From: Firmicutes bacterium ASF500
GTDB taxonomy: Bacteria; Bacillota; Clostridia; Oscillospirales; Oscillospiraceae
Assembly: GCA_000492175.2 (NCBI GenBank)
Contig: CP097573.1
Coordinates: forward strand, 1,984,001-2,048,000
DNA: 64,000 bases
Reading direction: 5' to 3'
The position numbers and the translations under genes are program-made. Shown here piece after piece: positions 34,085-42,364 of the stretch. The notes below the pieces were generated by a model. That model worked only from the letters and a program-made list of their open reading frames with translations. It was not told the DNA's origin and searched no databases. The first letter of the stretch is position 1. Each line of letters opens with the position of its first letter.

Positions 34085-35839
34085 CCCGCTCCTCCTCCTT
34101 TTTCGTACAGGCCGCTAGGGGCAGCCGCAGGGTGGCCCTGGTGTACCGCCCGGGCTCACTGTCCAGGGTCAGCCCGGCTGCACCTCCAAAGTTCAGCCGT
34201 ATCCTGGCCTGCACATTCTCCAGTCCAATGCTGGTGTTGTCGTTCTTCTCCCTGGAACGGCCCTTCTGAACCAGGGCTATTTCCCTTTGACTCATTCCTC
34301 TGCCGTTGTCCCATACCGACAAACACAAAAATTCTTCCTCCCGATATACGGAAACTTCGATTTTCCCCAACTCCTCGGTCATCTCATCAAAGCCATGGGT
34401 AATGGAGTTCTCCACCACCGGCTGGAGGGTAAGCCGGGGCACCATGTAATCGAGACAGTCGGGCTGTACGTTGTAGCTGACCTCAAAGCCGTTGGAATAC
34501 CGGATGCGCATGAGGTAGACATAGGTCTTCAGCATCTCCAGTTCCTCCCTCACGGTGTAAAAGCTGACGTTGCTGCGGAAGGAGCAGGAGACAATACTCA
34601 CCAGAGCCTCCGCCATTTTCCGTATTCCGTCGAACCGGGCTACCTGCGCCATAAACCGGATGGAGTTTAGAGTGTTTACGATAAAGTGGGGGTTGATTTG
34701 ACTTTGCAGGGCCTGTATCTCCGCCTGATGCTTTTTCTCCATGGTTTCCTCCGTCAGATGGAGCATATGCTTGATGCTGAGCACCATCTGGTTGAAGGAG
34801 GTCATCAAATCCTGTAGTTCCCGCTGGCCCTTGGGTTCCAGTTGGACCTCCAGGTCGTTTTGATCCAGCCGTTCCATTCCCCGGCACACCTCCTGTACCG
34901 GATGGATAATGGCGTTGAGAAAGTAACGGGAGTAGAAATAGAACAGAGTCAACAGGGCTGCAACAATGAGGGCCAGGATACCGCCCACCTGATAAAACTG
35001 CTGGCCCAGGCTGCTCTCCTCCACAAAGGTGACCACCGACCAGTCTGAATCCGGGATGGTCCTGGTGCGGAAAAAGTAGTCCCGCTCCCCACCCTCCGAC
35101 AGGGCCGCCCGTCGGGTGAAGCTGCCGGGGGTGAACCGGCCCAGCCGCTCCTCAAAGTAGTCCCGCAGGCCGTCGTCCCCCATGTCGCTGAAGAGCACAT
35201 GGCCTTCCCGGTCCAGAATCACGCTCCGCCCCAAATCCCCCTCTCTCCGCTGCGGTCAGTGGCCGCGTCGGTAGCCATGGCGGTCACCAGAATCATCTGC
35301 CGGTCCTGATGAGAGGTCCTGATCACTCGGGTGCGGCTGGTGTCGCAGCAGCCCAGCACCACCCGGTTGGGGTGCTCCATCGCCTGCCGGTACCAGTCCG
35401 CATCCCGGACCTGCCCCTCGGGAATGGCCACCTCGTCCTTCATGTACACAGCCCCAGATCCTTCCATGTAGAAGGCACCCACCCGGATGTCTTGAGAGGG
35501 GACCATTGCGGAACGGAAGGCCCGCTGCATGGCCTGGTCCGCTTCATACCACTCGTTTCCGCTGCTCTGATCCACCTGAACAGCGGTCTGGATAAACTCA
35601 CCGTCGTTGGCATACACAAAGTGGGACAACTGGAGGGCGTTGTCCCGGATATCTCCGCTCAGGGTGGTGGCAATATTCTCCTGAAATGCGTCTATCGTTT
35701 CAATGGCGGAATTTCGAATAATATAGCTGACCACAATTTCTGCACATACAAAAACCAGAATCAGCGGAATCACGATCAGGAAGAGAAAGCTGCGGTAATA
35801 AGTCCGTTTCAGCGAAGATCTTTCGTGCAATTTCAGCAT
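34059..35839 (-). pseudogene. YesM-like sensor histidine kinase, frameshifted
   Basis: Start ATG at 35839 after AGGAGGGG. The N-terminal part has one membrane segment (SFLFLIVIPLILVFVCAEIVVSYII) and an extracellular sensor domain. Its frame closes at 35219 after DRSGERGIWGGA. The rest continues in another frame from LGRSVILDREGHVLFS through a second membrane segment, HAMP, the His_kinase motif (QINPHFIVNTLNSIRF) and the HATPase (VENSITHGFDE; NGRGMS; GLENVQARIRL). One extra G in a five-G run near 35230 would rejoin them, giving about 593 residues. The stop overlaps the YesN start. The kinase is probably meant to sense extracellular sugar. Confidence 0.88.
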
Positions 35840-35944
35840 TCTTCCCCTCCTTCTGCTTGAAACACATAAAATAAACCCTAGTATCAAATTTTAATTATAA
35901 TCACAGTATCAATCAAAGGCAAGGACTTTAGGTCAAAATGTTGA

Positions 35945-35992
35945 GGCGGGAAGTGCCCTTGCGTTGGTACCAACGCAAGGGCACTTCCCGCC
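35945..35992. repeat. Perfect 48-base palindrome
   Basis: From GGCGGGAAGTGCCCTTGCGT through a central GGTACC to the exact reverse complement, without a loop. It lies in the gap between the YesM gene and 36219, where no gene is seen. It may be a bidirectional terminator (CCTTTTCC follows) or an unoccupied hairpin target of the IS1182 kind. Confidence 0.9.
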
Positions 35993-36218
35993 CCTTTTCC
36001 GGTTCTGTTTGTCACGTCTGCCCAGACTGACGCTCCTTGCAGAACCCCTCTCTGTACCCGTTTCACTATAATGGTTTTTGTGTTCAATTTATAGCGTATC
36101 ATAACCAATCGAGGTCCAAAGTAGGCACAGATTTTGCGCTTTACTTTGTTCACTATGACATTTTTCAAATCTCATAGTTTCGTCCAAAAATCAGCCCTCA
36201 TGTGATACCCCTGATTCG
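35993..36218. other. Intergenic stretch without recognised gene
   Basis: AT-richer than its surroundings. A minus-strand open frame across 35884-36168 spans the perfect palindrome and resembles nothing known, so it is not called. No promoter of convincing quality was found. Confidence 0.5.
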
Positions 36219-36779
36219 CTACGATTTGTTAAAAGCCAAAATACGTATAATTGTAGCACCTTTTTCTCTCCACTTTCCAACCACCGAAAAGGCCATATGC
36301 TCCATGTTGTCGTCTTCAAAAAAGATACCCTTCAGATTGTTGATCACCACTTGGATAGCCCGATTGGAGGTATCCCACAATCGGGTATTGTTACTCCCCC
36401 TAGGGGTAATAATCTCGATTTCCACCATCGCCCTACCAAAATAGGGGAGAGGTTCCTGTTGTGCTGCCTCCGCAATCGCAGCATGGAGCATCGCTTTCCA
36501 GTGCTCCTCCACCGCCTCTGTCAGCTTCTTCATAGACGGCAGCGGCTCCGTAATTGTCAGCGTCACTACAGAATTTTCATTTCTTCCACCGCTATGTTCA
36601 TTTGCAATTCGTTCCGTAATCCCACCAAAGGTTTCCATGTCGTAAATGACCGACAGCAGTTGGCTTTGCAGCCGCAATGTCAGGTCGTACATTCTACGAA
36701 ATTGAGCTCCATTCGCCTCACCATTGTCTGGCAGACAGCGCTCAATCTGTACTATTGTCTTTTTTAGACAGATATTCAT
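36219..36779 (-). CDS. Hypothetical protein, possibly RusA-like
   Basis: 186 residues, no signal peptide or membrane segment. The N-terminal half is helical (IYDMETFGGITERIANEH). The C-terminal half (FGRAMVEIEIITPRGSNN ... DTSNRAIQVVINNLKGIFFEDDNMEHMAFSVVGKW) has the rhythm of RusA-type resolvases: an Asp-rich core with an ExDD-like motif and a final VxGKW...TIIRI strand. I cannot confirm this without a profile search. It lies beside mobilisation genes, so it may be a mobile-element gene. No ribosome-binding site stands out. Confidence 0.45.
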   Translation of the reverse strand: MNICLKKTIVQIERCLPDNGEANGAQFRRMYDLTLRLQSQLLSVIYDMETFGGITERIANEHSGGRNENSVVTLTITEPLPSMKKLTEAVEEHWKAMLHAAIAEAAQQEPLPYFGRAMVEIEIITPRGSNNTRLWDTSNRAIQVVINNLKGIFFEDDNMEHMAFSVVGKWREKGATIIRILAFNKS

Positions 36780-36982
36780 AAAACTGTGTCCCCTCCAATT
36801 CTATCACGTCCGGGTATCTTCCCTTAACAAGAGCATACAAAAACACGACAATGAATGGACTGTCAACCTTACGCAAAACACCGCTTCCGACAAAAACCGG
36901 AGCGGTGTTTTTGTATATCTTCTGGACACCGTGACCAGAAGGGACCCGCCCATTTCCCCGCTTCCTCCACGGAGTCTCTGCT

Positions 36983-37127
36983 GGATGTATCCCCCGTCGC
37001 CGCGCCACCCATAGCACAGCCGGGACAGCCTGTCAAGGGCAAAGCCGCCGCCGTGCGGCGGTGCTCCGCACCCTTGACAGGCTGTCCCGGCTGTGCTACC
37101 TCCTAAGGCGCGACGGGGGATATATCC
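36983..37127. repeat. Long inverted repeat upstream of mobC
   Basis: Perfect 28-base arms (37012-37039 and 37071-37098, starting TAGCACAGCCGGGACAGCC) enclose a GC-rich loop that holds its own GCCGCCG/CGGCGG stem. Imperfect outer arms (36983-37006 and 37107-37127, CCCCCGTCG type) extend the structure to about 145 bases. No gene is called in 36780-37354; the only open frames there run through this repeat. Probably a relaxosome-related or transcription-blocking structure of the mobile element. Confidence 0.8.
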
Positions 37128-37354
37128 TCCAGAGCCGCCCCCTTTCCCTGGATAGGGAAAGGGCGGGGGGATAGGGTCGAACCGCTTCCTCTCAAATCGC
37201 TGTCTTTCCACGGCTGATGTGTTGAAAATTAGCAATCTCAAAGCCTTGCCCCGCAAGGGTTTCCAGCTCCGGTTTTGTGTGGGCTGGTATAGTATCATTC
37301 CCCACCCCCGATTCATCGAAATACTGTCAACATTTGAATTTATGGGAGGTATCT

Positions 37355-37756
37355 ATGAGCAGTCAAAATTCAATGCCTTGCAGCCCTGAAAACCAGTCAA
37401 CACTGGTCGCTGGGAAAAAGCGTATTCGGAGTACGTCCGTCTGTGTCTGGCTGTCCCCGGATGAACAGGCAAAAATCCGAGAGCGCATGGCAGACGTGGG
37501 TATTCGCAATCTTTCAGCATATATGAGAAAAATGGCTCTCAACGGCTATGTGCTCCATGTTGATCTCGCGCCAGTCAAAGAGATTGTTTCCCTGCAAAGG
37601 CGGTGTGCAAATAATCTCAATCAAATTGCCGTCAGGGTGAATACCTGTGGCGGAGTTTACCCCGAAGAAATCAAGACCCTGCAAAAGGACTATACGGATT
37701 TATGGAGTCCCCTCTCTGAACTGCTGGAGAAACTTTCGGAGGTAGTGGCGCTGTAA
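37355..37756 (+). CDS. mobC: MobC-like relaxosome accessory protein
   Basis: 133 residues from the ATG at 37355 after GGGAGG. The N-terminal part matches the ribbon-helix-helix style of mobilisation proteins (TSVCVWLSPDEQAKIRERMADVGIRNLSAYMRKMAL), followed by the MobC signature ANNLNQIAVRVNTCGG and a coiled C-terminus. MobC binds near oriT and assists relaxase nicking. The relaxase gene that normally follows is absent; instead an oriT-like stretch and chromosomal-type genes follow, so this is a stranded piece of a mobilisable element. Confidence 0.85.
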   Translation: MSSQNSMPCSPENQSTLVAGKKRIRSTSVCVWLSPDEQAKIRERMADVGIRNLSAYMRKMALNGYVLHVDLAPVKEIVSLQRRCANNLNQIAVRVNTCGGVYPEEIKTLQKDYTDLWSPLSELLEKLSEVVAL

Positions 37757-37798
37757 GCGCATAAGGCCCAGGAGCGTCAGCGACAGGGCCGCAGACAG

Positions 37799-38020
37799 GG
37801 AAGCCTCTGGACACGGTGTCCAGAGGCAAAGGGGCCCCCGCACGAGCCCAGCGGAGCGGGTCGCGTGGGGAGAGGAGGAGCAAGGGAGCGGGCGTAGTTT
37901 TCGCCGCAAGGCGGAAACGGAGTTGAGCGGACTTTGCGACGACGAGGGTTTGGGGGCACCCCAACAAGCATTTTCGCAAAGCGAAAATTGCAAGTGTTAT
38001 ACACTTGCCCTGCTTGCCGC
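37799..38020. other. Candidate oriT/nic region of the mobile-element relic
   Basis: A non-coding stretch after mobC with several inverted repeats: GCCTCTGGACAC/GTGTCCAGAGGC (37803-37827), TTTTCGC/GCGAAAA near 37971-37987, and CAAGTGTTATACACTTG at 37991-38007 followed by CCCTGC. An inverted repeat next to a (T)GCCCTGC-type sequence resembles the nic regions served by MobP relaxases. No nick site can be proven from sequence alone. Confidence 0.4.
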
Positions 38021-38023
38021 TAA

Positions 38024-38365
38024 TCATGCGGTCGGAAGTCTGTTTTTTTCGCCCCATTCGCACATTCCATCCAAAATGGGCATAAGGGACTTCCCACGCT
38101 CTGTTAAACTATACTCAACTTTAGGTGGAATTTGCGGGTATTCCTCCCTATGTACCAATTGGTCATTTTCCAACTCTTTCAGTGTGGAACTCAGCGTCTT
38201 ATAGGAAATTTCCCCAATATATTTTTTCATTTCGTTAAACCGCACGACCTTAAATTCCATCAAGGTATAAAGGATTGTCATTTTGTATTTGCCATTGATC
38301 AAAGACAGGGTATAGCTGAAACCCGTATCGTTAAGACACTCTTTTGAAATGCAGCGTTCGCCCAT
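38024..38365 (-). CDS. HxlR-family transcriptional regulator
   Basis: 113 residues from the ATG at 38365 after GGAGGAAAG. The winged helix is INGKYKMTILYTLMEFKVVRFNEMKKYIGEISYKTLSSTLKELENDQLV, followed by the wing VEYSLTERGKSLMPIL. An N-terminal Cys (GERCISKECLN) may sense thiol-reactive or redox stress, as in many HxlR proteins. It is divergent from the flavin-reductase genes with about 125 bases between the starts, so it probably controls them. Confidence 0.93.
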   Translation of the reverse strand: MGERCISKECLNDTGFSYTLSLINGKYKMTILYTLMEFKVVRFNEMKKYIGEISYKTLSSTLKELENDQLVHREEYPQIPPKVEYSLTERGKSLMPILDGMCEWGEKNRLPTA

Positions 38366-38490
38366 AGTACACTTTCCTCCAGGTAAGTATCGCACTTATA
38401 TGTGCGTACTTGATTTTAGTTTAATTCTTGCTACAATCATACTATCAGATGTGGGTAAAGTCAAGCCCACAAAATCAGGAGGTATTTTGC

Positions 38491-39036
38491 ATGAGCAAAA
38501 AAATTGTTGTTATTACTGGCAGTCCTCGAAAGAAGGGCAATAGCTTTGCCATGACGGAGGCGTTCATCCAGGCGGTAGAGGCGAAAGGCCATACTGTTAC
38601 CCGCTTTGATGCCGCGCTGAAAAATGTGGGCGGCTGTCGGGCTTGCGAAACCTGCTTTAAGACTGGAAAAGCCTGCTCCTTTGACGACGACTTCAACACG
38701 ATTGCCCCCGCTATTCTGGAGGCCGACGCAGTGGTTTTCTCCATGCCCGTCTACTGGTATTCCATTCCCGCACAGATTAAGGGCGTCATTGACCGCCTGT
38801 TCTCTTTTGTGGTGGGCGGCAAGGATATTGCGGGCAAGGAGTGTGCTGTGATTGCCTGCTGTGAAGAAGATGATATGTCCGTCTTTGACGGTGTGCGCAT
38901 CCCCATAGAACGCTCTGCCGCACTGATGAAGTGGAAGATGGTGGGCGAGGTTCTGGTTCCGGGCGTGCTGAATGTCGGTGATATTGCTAAGACAGACGGC
39001 TGTAAACAGGCGGCGGTTCTGGCAGAGAAGTTTTAA
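38491..39036 (+). CDS. NADPH-dependent FMN reductase / flavodoxin-fold oxidoreductase
   Basis: 181 residues from the ATG at 38491 after AGGAGG. The FMN phosphate-binding loop is VVITGSPRKKGNSF (residues 6-19). A cysteine cluster (GGCRACETCFKTGKACSFDDD) is followed by the flavin loop SMPVYWYSIPAQIKGVIDRLFSF. The cysteine motif is typical of iron-sulfur flavoprotein-related NAD(P)H reductases in anaerobes. Divergent from the HxlR regulator and followed 14 bases later by a paralogue. Confidence 0.93.
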   Translation: MSKKIVVITGSPRKKGNSFAMTEAFIQAVEAKGHTVTRFDAALKNVGGCRACETCFKTGKACSFDDDFNTIAPAILEADAVVFSMPVYWYSIPAQIKGVIDRLFSFVVGGKDIAGKECAVIACCEEDDMSVFDGVRIPIERSAALMKWKMVGEVLVPGVLNVGDIAKTDGCKQAAVLAEKF

Positions 39037-39050
39037 GGAGGAAAAACACC

Positions 39051-39689
39051 ATGCCCAAGAAAATTGTCATTCTCAATGGCAGTCCCCGCAGAAACGGAAA
39101 CACCTCCGCGCTGGTTAAAGCGTTTACCAATGGCGCGGAGAGCGTCGGCCATACTGTAACAGAATTTTTTCTGGATAGCATGAGCATCCACGGCTGCAAA
39201 GGCTGCTTTGGCGGACATAGCAGCAGAGAGTGTCCCTGTGTCCAGCGGGATGACATGGACAAAATTTATCCGGCGGTGCGGGAGTGCGATGTGATCGTGC
39301 TGGCAAGTCCGCTCTATTACTGGAACATGAGCGGTCAAATCAGAACTGCTGTTGACCGCCTGTTTGCTTTGGAAGAGGGGGATGGCAATCTTCTGCGGGG
39401 ACACAGCAGGGCTTCTGCTCTGCTGATGGCTGCGGAGGGCTGCGGCTTTGATGATGTTCTTCTTTACTATAATCACTTGATGGAGCATTTGAAGTGGGAT
39501 AATCTCGGCCATGTTCTTGCCGGAGGAAACGGAGACATAGGAGATATTGAGGGAAAAACCGAAGTATACATGGCCGGCACGGGGCACATCCCCGCCGACA
39601 CCAATGGCTCCTCCCCCAGGTCCGGGAGCTGGCGCAGCCTCCGCTCCAGGTTGGATTCTGCCCACACCTCCCGGCTGTCCACCGGCTGA
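39051..39689 (+). CDS. Second flavodoxin-fold NADPH reductase, 3' end replaced at a recombination junction
   Basis: Same family as the preceding gene: FMN loop ILNGSPRRNGNTSALV, cysteine motif GCKGCFGG ... CPCVQRDD, flavin loop ASPLYYWNMSGQIRTAVDRLF. Homology ends at GDIGDIEGKTEV (about base 39565). The remaining ~40 codons are antisense to the baseplate gene and unrelated. The natural end of this family is only about 15-20 residues beyond that point, so the enzyme may still fold. Co-transcribed with the first reductase. Confidence 0.85.
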   Translation: MPKKIVILNGSPRRNGNTSALVKAFTNGAESVGHTVTEFFLDSMSIHGCKGCFGGHSSRECPCVQRDDMDKIYPAVRECDVIVLASPLYYWNMSGQIRTAVDRLFALEEGDGNLLRGHSRASALLMAAEGCGFDDVLLYYNHLMEHLKWDNLGHVLAGGNGDIGDIEGKTEVYMAGTGHIPADTNGSSPRSGSWRSLRSRLDSAHTSRLSTG

Positions 39690-41089
39690 TGATACTGATA
39701 GCTCAGCTTCAGCGTCCGGACGAAGGGGACAATGTAGCTCCCCCCCTGGGGGACCATAGCGGTGAGCTTGTCGATCCTGGCCCGGAGGAAGGGACCCTCC
39801 CAGGCCCCCACCGCCACGTCGGCCATATCTTGAGGACAGACAAAGCGCAGGGTCCGCCGGCGCTTTTCCGTCTCCTGGGGTGTGAAAAAGTCCTCGTTCT
39901 CCCCGGCGGGGAACAGCCGGGCCCAGCCCAGGCCGTTCCAGTACTCCCATATCACCCGCTCGACGCGCACATCCCGCTCCTCGGGGGCGGCGAAGTCCTC
40001 CTCGGTCATGAGACTCCGGTAGTGGATGTTGGCCTCCCAGTCGTAGGTACGCTCCACCGGAGTCTTGAAAAAGTCCAGCTCCGCCTCCAGCTCAATCTCC
40101 GCCCCGGCTTTGGAGAAAACCTCCCGGTCGGAGAGGCTGAGGCTGGTGAAGATGGACAGGATATCCCCGAAGGGGGAGAAGTCCCGCTTGGGCAGCTCGG
40201 TCACGCCGCACAGCAGGGCGTCGGGCTCCTGGGGGCCGCCCTGGGCCGTCCAGCTCACGCCGGTGAGGTGCAGTCCTCCCGGCGGCGGACGCAGGCGGCA
40301 GCGGAGCAGACCGCAGCGTTCGCCGTTCTCCTCCACCTCCACAGGGACGCTCCCCCGGTCCGCCGTCAGGCGGATGCCCTGGGAGGTGAGGGTCACCCGG
40401 TCCACCGGGCTCCAGCCCTCGCCGGTGTGGTACTCCCACTCCGCCAGGTCCCGGTCCATCAGGACCTCCAGAGCCCGTTCCAGCCGCTTGGCGGAGCGGG
40501 TGTGGGCAATGTGGACCGTCAGGTCCAGCCGGTCCCTGGTATAAAAGATCCGGTCCTCCCGGAAGTACAGCATATGGCGCTGCAGCTCCGGGTAGGCGTC
40601 GAAGTCAAACAGGCGGACGGGGGGATTGTCCTCCCTGGCCCGGTCGTAGGCACAGACAATGCTGTCCCGCAGGGCGCTGGTGAAGAATACCCGGTCCACC
40701 TCGGTGTCCAGGGCATAGACCGCCTCGGTGGTCTCATAGAACACCCGGCCGCTCTCCGTCCCGGCGGCGGCGTACACCACCGTGCCCTGGGGGATATGGA
40801 CCCCCTCGCCGCCGGGAATCACCCCTACGGTGACCATCCCCTTGGCGGGCGCGGGCGGCAGGAGGCGGGTCCCCAGTAGGTTCAGGAAGGCGAGGTAGTG
40901 GTTGCGCAGGGAGCGGTTGTACTTGCTGATGGTGTTCTCCATCTGCTCGGCGAAGATCCGGGCCAGCACACCGCCGGCGTCGGGCTGGCGGTCGTCCCAC
41001 CGCCACTCCGGGGTATAGCTGGCGGCCAGCTTGCGCACCTGCTCCAGAATATCCTCTCTGTCTCTCTCGTCCAGCTTGGGCGCGTCCAT
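39473..41089 (-). CDS. Baseplate J/gp6-like wedge protein of a contractile injection system, 3'-truncated
   Basis: 538-residue frame; genuine homology covers about 505 residues (41089 to ~39570). The N-terminus (DERDREDILEQVRKLAASYTPEW) and PDAGGVLARIFAEQMENTISKYNR match the J family of eCIS baseplate proteins, followed by beta-rich domains (EYHTGEGWSPVDRV; EYWNGLGWARLF). The end (TSVFPSISPMSPF onward) is antisense to the flavin reductase, so the true C-terminus is missing. In a complete system it joins gp25 in the baseplate wedge that triggers sheath contraction. It is the last eCIS gene present; later genes of the operon appear deleted. Confidence 0.88.
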   Translation of the reverse strand: MDAPKLDERDREDILEQVRKLAASYTPEWRWDDRQPDAGGVLARIFAEQMENTISKYNRSLRNHYLAFLNLLGTRLLPPAPAKGMVTVGVIPGGEGVHIPQGTVVYAAAGTESGRVFYETTEAVYALDTEVDRVFFTSALRDSIVCAYDRAREDNPPVRLFDFDAYPELQRHMLYFREDRIFYTRDRLDLTVHIAHTRSAKRLERALEVLMDRDLAEWEYHTGEGWSPVDRVTLTSQGIRLTADRGSVPVEVEENGERCGLLRCRLRPPPGGLHLTGVSWTAQGGPQEPDALLCGVTELPKRDFSPFGDILSIFTSLSLSDREVFSKAGAEIELEAELDFFKTPVERTYDWEANIHYRSLMTEEDFAAPEERDVRVERVIWEYWNGLGWARLFPAGENEDFFTPQETEKRRRTLRFVCPQDMADVAVGAWEGPFLRARIDKLTAMVPQGGSYIVPFVRTLKLSYQYHQPVDSREVWAESNLERRLRQLPDLGEEPLVSAGMCPVPAMYTSVFPSISPMSPFPPARTWPRLSHFKCSIK

Positions 41090-41124
41090 CTCCGTTCCCC
41101 CCTTCCTCAGATATCGGCCCGCCG

Positions 41125-41520
41125 TCAGCCGCCGGGCTCGTTCAGCTGGGCCCGCTCCTCCATCCGCTGGATTCGGCTGGGCTCCAGGTCCGTCACGTAT
41201 TCGATGTTCACCCGCACCTGGGTGTTATTCTCCGGAACCTGCGTCACCCCCACGTTGACCCCGATCACGTGCTCCTCCCAGAGCTGGATGCTCTGGGCCA
41301 GGGCCTCTGACATACGGTTGACCAGTACCAGGTCCACATTTTGAAACAGAAAGCGGTTCAGTCCCGCGCCGAAGTTGGGGCGCATTTTCCGCTCCCCGCG
41401 GTCGGTCTGTACGATCAGGCGGATGTCCTGACGCACGCAGCCGTCATCCTCCACCAGCTTCACCCGTCCGGTGGCCTCGTCCACCTCTACGGGGAAGGCC
41501 CAGCCGTTCAGCTGTCCCAT
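41125..41520 (-). CDS. gpW/gp25-family baseplate protein
   Basis: 131 residues. The gp25 core is clear: GWAFPVEVDEATGRVKLVEDD, then VRQDIRLIVQTDRGERKMRPNFGAGL and FLFQNVDLV ... ALAQSIQLWEEHVIGVNV. gp25 is the most conserved baseplate wedge component of phage T4, T6SS (TssE) and eCIS (Afp9 type), where it nucleates sheath assembly. It lies between the spike and J genes, in the usual contractile-tail order. Confidence 0.93.
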   Translation of the reverse strand: MGQLNGWAFPVEVDEATGRVKLVEDDGCVRQDIRLIVQTDRGERKMRPNFGAGLNRFLFQNVDLVLVNRMSEALAQSIQLWEEHVIGVNVGVTQVPENNTQVRVNIEYVTDLEPSRIQRMEERAQLNEPGG

Positions 41521-41596
41521 GCTCCTCCCGCCTTTCCGCTCCGCGCCGCCGGGGCGGCGTCTGTATTTTCTCGTCTCCCCTTCGGGAGAAACTGAA

Positions 41597-42343
41597 TCAG
41601 TTGACCTTCACGATAGCGCCCTTCAAGTTGGCCGGGCCGCTGGCCTCCAGGTTCAGCTGGCCGCTGGCTTTCACGTTGACGGCGCTCTTGCCCGACACAT
41701 CCACCTGCTGGCCGTCTATCTTGATGCTCCCGGAGGTCTTGATACTGATCTCCCCGCTGCTTCCGTTGAGCTCAATGGAGGCCTTGCCGCACTTGAGAGT
41801 CAGCTTGCTCTTGGCCTCTACTGTGACCGTCCCGCCGCCAATATCGATGACGACGCTGTTTTTCTTATCCTTGTCGGCCAGCTCGGCGGTCTGGGCCTTG
41901 TCGTCTATCACCAGATGGGTCTCTTTGGCGGTGAACAGCGTGATGCCCGGGGCATCCTGGCCGTCGTTCAGCTCCAGCCTGTGGCCCGTTTTGGACTTCC
42001 ACATCCGGACCTCGTTCTTCCCGTCCTGCACCGAGACCGGCGCGGGGTTTTTGGTGTTCCACAAGCACCCCAGCACGTAGGGGGCGGCGTAATCGCCGTC
42101 CAGAAAGCCCACCAGCACCTCGTCCCCCACCTCCGGCAGGGCGAACAAGCCGAACTGCTTGCCCACCGCCGGAGACATGACCCGGATGAAGTCCGTCTCC
42201 TGGGTGGAGTCCGTGCGGTTAATCAGGCGCACCTTCACCCGGTTTTTCTTGTCCGGGTCCTTGATGTCGGTGACCACCCCTACGGTGATACCGCATACGG
42301 GCTGGGTCTGCTGATCCTGAGACAGCATATCGTAGATACTCAC
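41597..42343 (-). CDS. gpV/VgrG-like spike protein
   Basis: 248 residues from a GTG start after GGAGGGAGACT. The N-terminal OB-fold (GITVGVVTDIKDPDKKNRVKVRL ... PEVGDEVLVGFLDGDYAAPYVLG) is the gp5/VgrG signature. A C-terminal region of short beta repeats (SIELNGSSGEISIKTSGSIKIDGQQVDVSGKSAVNVKASGQLNLEA, cited as a span around residues 185-240) forms the trimeric beta-helix needle. No lysozyme or other effector domain is fused. It should be capped by a PAAR protein, which is not found in the visible cluster. Confidence 0.92.
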   Translation of the reverse strand: MSIYDMLSQDQQTQPVCGITVGVVTDIKDPDKKNRVKVRLINRTDSTQETDFIRVMSPAVGKQFGLFALPEVGDEVLVGFLDGDYAAPYVLGCLWNTKNPAPVSVQDGKNEVRMWKSKTGHRLELNDGQDAPGITLFTAKETHLVIDDKAQTAELADKDKKNSVVIDIGGGTVTVEAKSKLTLKCGKASIELNGSSGEISIKTSGSIKIDGQQVDVSGKSAVNVKASGQLNLEASGPANLKGAIVKVN

Positions 42344-42364
42344 AGTCTCCCTCCTTCAAACCTG

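Noticed and set aside
35884..36168. 94-residue minus-strand frame
   Set aside because: It spans the perfect palindrome and matches nothing; composition looks non-coding.
36804..37316. 170-residue minus-strand frame upstream of mobC
   Set aside because: It runs through the long inverted repeat; low-complexity and antisense to the mobilisation region.
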